Shown piece by piece: positions 6,010 through 7,394 of a stretch of 7,394 nt of DNA. The position numbers and the translations under genes were made by a program. This DNA is from Alphaproteobacteria bacterium HGW-Alphaproteobacteria-13 (GTDB lineage Bacteria > Pseudomonadota > Alphaproteobacteria > Sphingomonadales > Sphingomonadaceae), in contig PHEM01000149.1 in assembly GCA_002842935.1 (NCBI GenBank), positions 1 to 7,394 of the forward strand, in the 5' to 3' direction. Numbering within the stretch: the stretch's first letter is position 1; the number at the start of each line of letters is the position of its first letter. Below the pieces are notes generated by a model. That model was not told the origin of the DNA. It saw nothing but the letters and a program-made list of their open reading frames with translations, and did no database searches.

Positions 6010-6038
6010 TTGCATCTTGTAACGTAACGAGATACACT
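6010..6038 (+). promoter_or_regulatory. Sigma-70-type promoter for higBA
   Basis: TTGCAT (6010-6015) and TACACT (6033-6038) are separated by exactly 17 bases, the ideal spacing. Both are reasonable matches to TTGACA and TATAAT. The expected transcription start, about 6-8 bases past the -10, falls at or next to the ATG at 6044, so the toxin message may be leaderless. No good ribosome binding site precedes that ATG, which fits. The surrounding gap (5911-6043) is visibly more AT-rich than the rest of the window. Confidence 0.55.
6015..6032. promoter_or_regulatory. Imperfect palindrome, candidate HigA operator
   Basis: The 18 bases read TCTTGTAACGTAACGAGA, with 7 of 9 half-site positions symmetric about a central ACGT. 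The palindrome fills the spacer between the -35 and -10 of the higBA promoter, so a bound HigA (alone or with HigB) would block RNA polymerase. HigA antitoxins are known to autorepress by binding such promoter palindromes; this particular site is inferred. Confidence 0.45.
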
Positions 6039-6043
6039 CAATC

Positions 6044-6322
6044 ATGATAGTCGGATTTCGGCACAAGGGGCTTGAAGCCTTCTATCGCACTGGCACGACA
6101 AAGGGTGTTCAGGCTGCCCATGTGAAGAAGCTCCGCAACATCCTCGGCCTGCTCGATGTTGCGGCAGGGCCGGAAGACATGAATTTGCCGTCCTTCAAGC
6201 TGCATCCGCTGAAGGGCGACCTGAAGGGCCATTGGTCGGTTTGGGTCAATGGAAACTGGCGTGTCACGTTCCGCTTTGTCGGCACTGATGCCGAACTTGT
6301 CGATTATCAGGATTACCATTGA
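6044..6322 (+). CDS. higB: HigB family toxin (RelE/ParE superfamily mRNA interferase)
   Basis: HigB toxins bind the ribosomal A site and cut mRNA during translation, halting growth when their antitoxin is lost. The protein has 92 residues, the standard size. It carries the family wording GVQAAHVKKL (21-30), LHPLKGDLKGHWSVWVNGNWRVTF (53-76) and the terminal VDYQDYH (86-92). His54, Lys57, Asp90, Tyr91 and His92 sit at the numbering I recall for the active site of Proteus HigB, so the toxin looks catalytically intact. The toxin gene precedes the antitoxin gene, as is usual for higBA, and higA starts four bases after its stop. Its GC content and codon use are milder than those of its neighbours (for example GTT and ACA codons), suggesting acquisition. 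The start is the first ATG after the promoter; no ribosome binding site is evident. Confidence 0.93.
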   Translation: MIVGFRHKGLEAFYRTGTTKGVQAAHVKKLRNILGLLDVAAGPEDMNLPSFKLHPLKGDLKGHWSVWVNGNWRVTFRFVGTDAELVDYQDYH

Positions 6323-6326
6323 GACG

Positions 6327-6617
6327 ATGACGATGATGCACAATCCTCCTCACCCTGGCGAAATGCTCCGCGATGAGGTCATTGCGGAACTGGGCCTGTC
6401 CGTCACCGAGGCCGCCGGGCGGCTCGCCATGTCGCGGGTCGCCCTGTCGCGTGTGCTGAACGGCAAAGCCGCGATCAGCCCCGATCTCGCGGTGCGGCTC
6501 GAACAGGCTGGTGCCAGCACGGCGCGCGCGTGGCTCGCGATGCAGGCGAACTATGACTTGTGGCGCGCCATGCAGCATGAGCAGCCGCCGGTGCGGCGCT
6601 TGCAGGATGCTGCCTGA
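6327..6617 (+). CDS. higA: HigA family antitoxin, XRE-type DNA-binding protein
   Basis: HigA neutralises HigB and represses the operon. From the first ATG (6327) the protein has 96 residues. It begins with the family hallmark HNPPHPGEML (5-14), followed by a helix-turn-helix at about residues 24-50 (LSVTEAAGRLAMSRVALSRVLNGKAAIS) and the usual tail with ANYDLWRAMQ (75-84). Three in-frame ATGs compete (6327, 6333, 6336). GAG at 6321-6323, at the toxin stop, is best spaced for 6333, so the true protein may be two or three residues shorter. Translation is probably coupled to higB. The TGA stop (6615-6617) directly abuts the stop of the ATP12 gene on the other strand, leaving no room for a terminator. 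Confidence 0.93.
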   Translation: MTMMHNPPHPGEMLRDEVIAELGLSVTEAAGRLAMSRVALSRVLNGKAAISPDLAVRLEQAGASTARAWLAMQANYDLWRAMQHEQPPVRRLQDAA

Positions 6618-7307
6618 TCAAAGCAGCGCCAGAAACCGCGCCGCATGGTGCCAGTCGGCCGCGCGCCGCGCGCGCGCCTTTTGCGCTTCGCTGTCGGCGC
6701 CCCAGCGGCGTTCCTGATACAGCTCGTCGAGCGCGACCGCATCCCACAGCGCCGCCGCCTCGAACGCGCTTTCGGCCAGCGCCAGCCCCGCGACCAGCGA
6801 GCCGCCGATGGTGACGAGCGGGGCGAGGGCGGCGAGGCGGAACGGGTCGTGCGCCCGCACCGCGTCTTGCAGCGCCGCGACCGTCGCGGCGGGCTGGTCG
6901 ATCGGCAGCACGCCTTGCGCCAGCGCGAATTCGACGCCGTAGCGCGCCTCCGCCCACGCCAGCAGCGGGTTCCACGCCCCGGCCTGTTCGGCCTGCAACG
7001 CCGTGTCGCGGTCGTCGCGATAGCAGAAGAGGTCGCTTTGCGCATAGGCCGCGATGGGTTCGGCGAAGGCGGCGGGATCGGGTTTCGCGAGGTCGAGGGC
7101 GGCGTTGGCGAGACCCGTCAGCGGCATCGAGGCGGGATCGATCGTCTCCCCCTGCGCCTGCCATTCGGCGGCGATCGCTTCGGCCAGCGCCCGGCTTTCG
7201 ATGACCAGCGGCGCGCGAGCGGGCGTGCGGACGGGGCGGCCGTCGAGCGCGATGGCCCAGCCGCCATCCTGTTGCACGGCGGCGGCTTCTTTCCAGAAGC
7301 GCTTCAC
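6618..7307 (-). CDS. ATP12 family chaperone (F1-ATPase assembly)
   Basis: ATP12 proteins bind the alpha subunit of F1 ATP synthase and help assemble the F1 head; in bacteria they are found mainly in Alphaproteobacteria, in the cytoplasm. The 229 residues match the family along their length: MKRFWKEA at 1-8, LDGRPVRTPAR at 21-31, AIAAEWQAQGETIDPASMPLTGLANAALD at about 44-72, SDLFCYR at 91-97, WNPLLAWAE at 112-120, and the C-terminal LDELYQERRWGADSEA at about 193-208. The start codon is GTG at 7307-7305; the next internal Met is residue 61, deep inside the conserved region. No Shine-Dalgarno is seen, but the GTG overlaps the TGA of the upstream gene (GTGA), so translation is coupled. Its stop lies back to back with the higA stop. 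Confidence 0.93.
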   Translation of the reverse strand: MKRFWKEAAAVQQDGGWAIALDGRPVRTPARAPLVIESRALAEAIAAEWQAQGETIDPASMPLTGLANAALDLAKPDPAAFAEPIAAYAQSDLFCYRDDRDTALQAEQAGAWNPLLAWAEARYGVEFALAQGVLPIDQPAATVAALQDAVRAHDPFRLAALAPLVTIGGSLVAGLALAESAFEAAALWDAVALDELYQERRWGADSEAQKARARRAADWHHAARFLALL

Positions 7308-7394
7308 GGGGTGCGCGGCGTGCGCCAGCGGCGCGCGAGAATCTTTGGCATCACGGCGAAATCGAAGACGCCGAACAGCACGACGGCCACACCG
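7304..7394 (-). CDS. C-terminal end of an unidentified gene upstream of the ATP12 gene (partial)
   Basis: An open frame enters from the right edge and encodes 29 residues (GVAVVLFGVFDFAVMP followed by KILARRWRTPRTP) before a TGA at 7306-7304. The first half is hydrophobic and the end strongly basic, as in a membrane segment followed by a cytoplasmic tail; this is a suggestion from a short piece only. The stop overlaps the GTG start of the ATP12 gene by two bases, typical of genes in one operon. I do not recognise the family. Confidence 0.6.
   Translation of the reverse strand, partial: GVAVVLFGVFDFAVMPKILARRWRTPRTP

Overview
The window is high-GC bacterial DNA that looks like the chromosome of a sphingomonad or a close alphaproteobacterial relative. 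Three things suggest this. There is an ATP12-family F1-ATPase assembly chaperone, which in bacteria is typical of Alphaproteobacteria. There are two kinds of long perfect inverted repeat that I recall as abundant in sphingomonad genomes. The enzymes also show sphingomonad-like codon use and family membership. The assignment is an inference; no rRNA or other decisive marker is present.

Layout from left to right. (1) 1-451, minus: the N-terminal 150 residues of apolipoprotein N-acyltransferase (Lnt), running off the left edge. A 70-bp palindromic repeat element (17-86) lies inside it and is read through in frame. (2) 567-1148, plus: a LOG-family nucleotide phosphoribohydrolase, divergent from lnt. 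(3) 1149-1275: a convergent intergenic gap containing a perfect 34-bp inverted repeat and a small hairpin, a likely two-way transcription stop. (4) 1276-2808, minus: a class I adenylate-forming acyl-CoA synthetase. (5) 2809-2930: a divergent regulatory gap. (6) 2931-5910, plus: a tight three-gene operon of a second acyl-CoA synthetase, a DsbA/GST-kappa-type protein of the 2-hydroxychromene-2-carboxylate isomerase family, and a crotonase. (7) 5911-6043: a more AT-rich gap with a promoter and a palindromic operator candidate. (8) 6044-6617, plus: a complete HigB-HigA toxin-antitoxin module. (9) 6618-7307, minus: the ATP12 chaperone, whose stop codon abuts that of higA. (10) 7304-7394, minus: the C-terminal end of an unidentified gene overlapping the ATP12 start.

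The central block (1276-5910) reads as a catabolic unit. Two divergent ligases would activate carboxylic acids as CoA thioesters, and the crotonase would hydrate or isomerise the resulting unsaturated acyl-CoA. The GST-kappa-like protein may isomerise an intermediate. The substrate cannot be read from the sequence; fatty, aromatic, terpenoid or steroid-derived acids are all possible. The HigBA module looks like a compact acquired cassette between this operon and the housekeeping ATP12 gene.

The points most worth a second look are the in-frame palindromic insertion in Lnt, a four-run G-quadruplex motif covering the ribosome binding site of the isomerase-like gene, the possibly leaderless higBA promoter with an embedded palindrome, and the zero-gap convergent stop codons of higA and the ATP12 gene.
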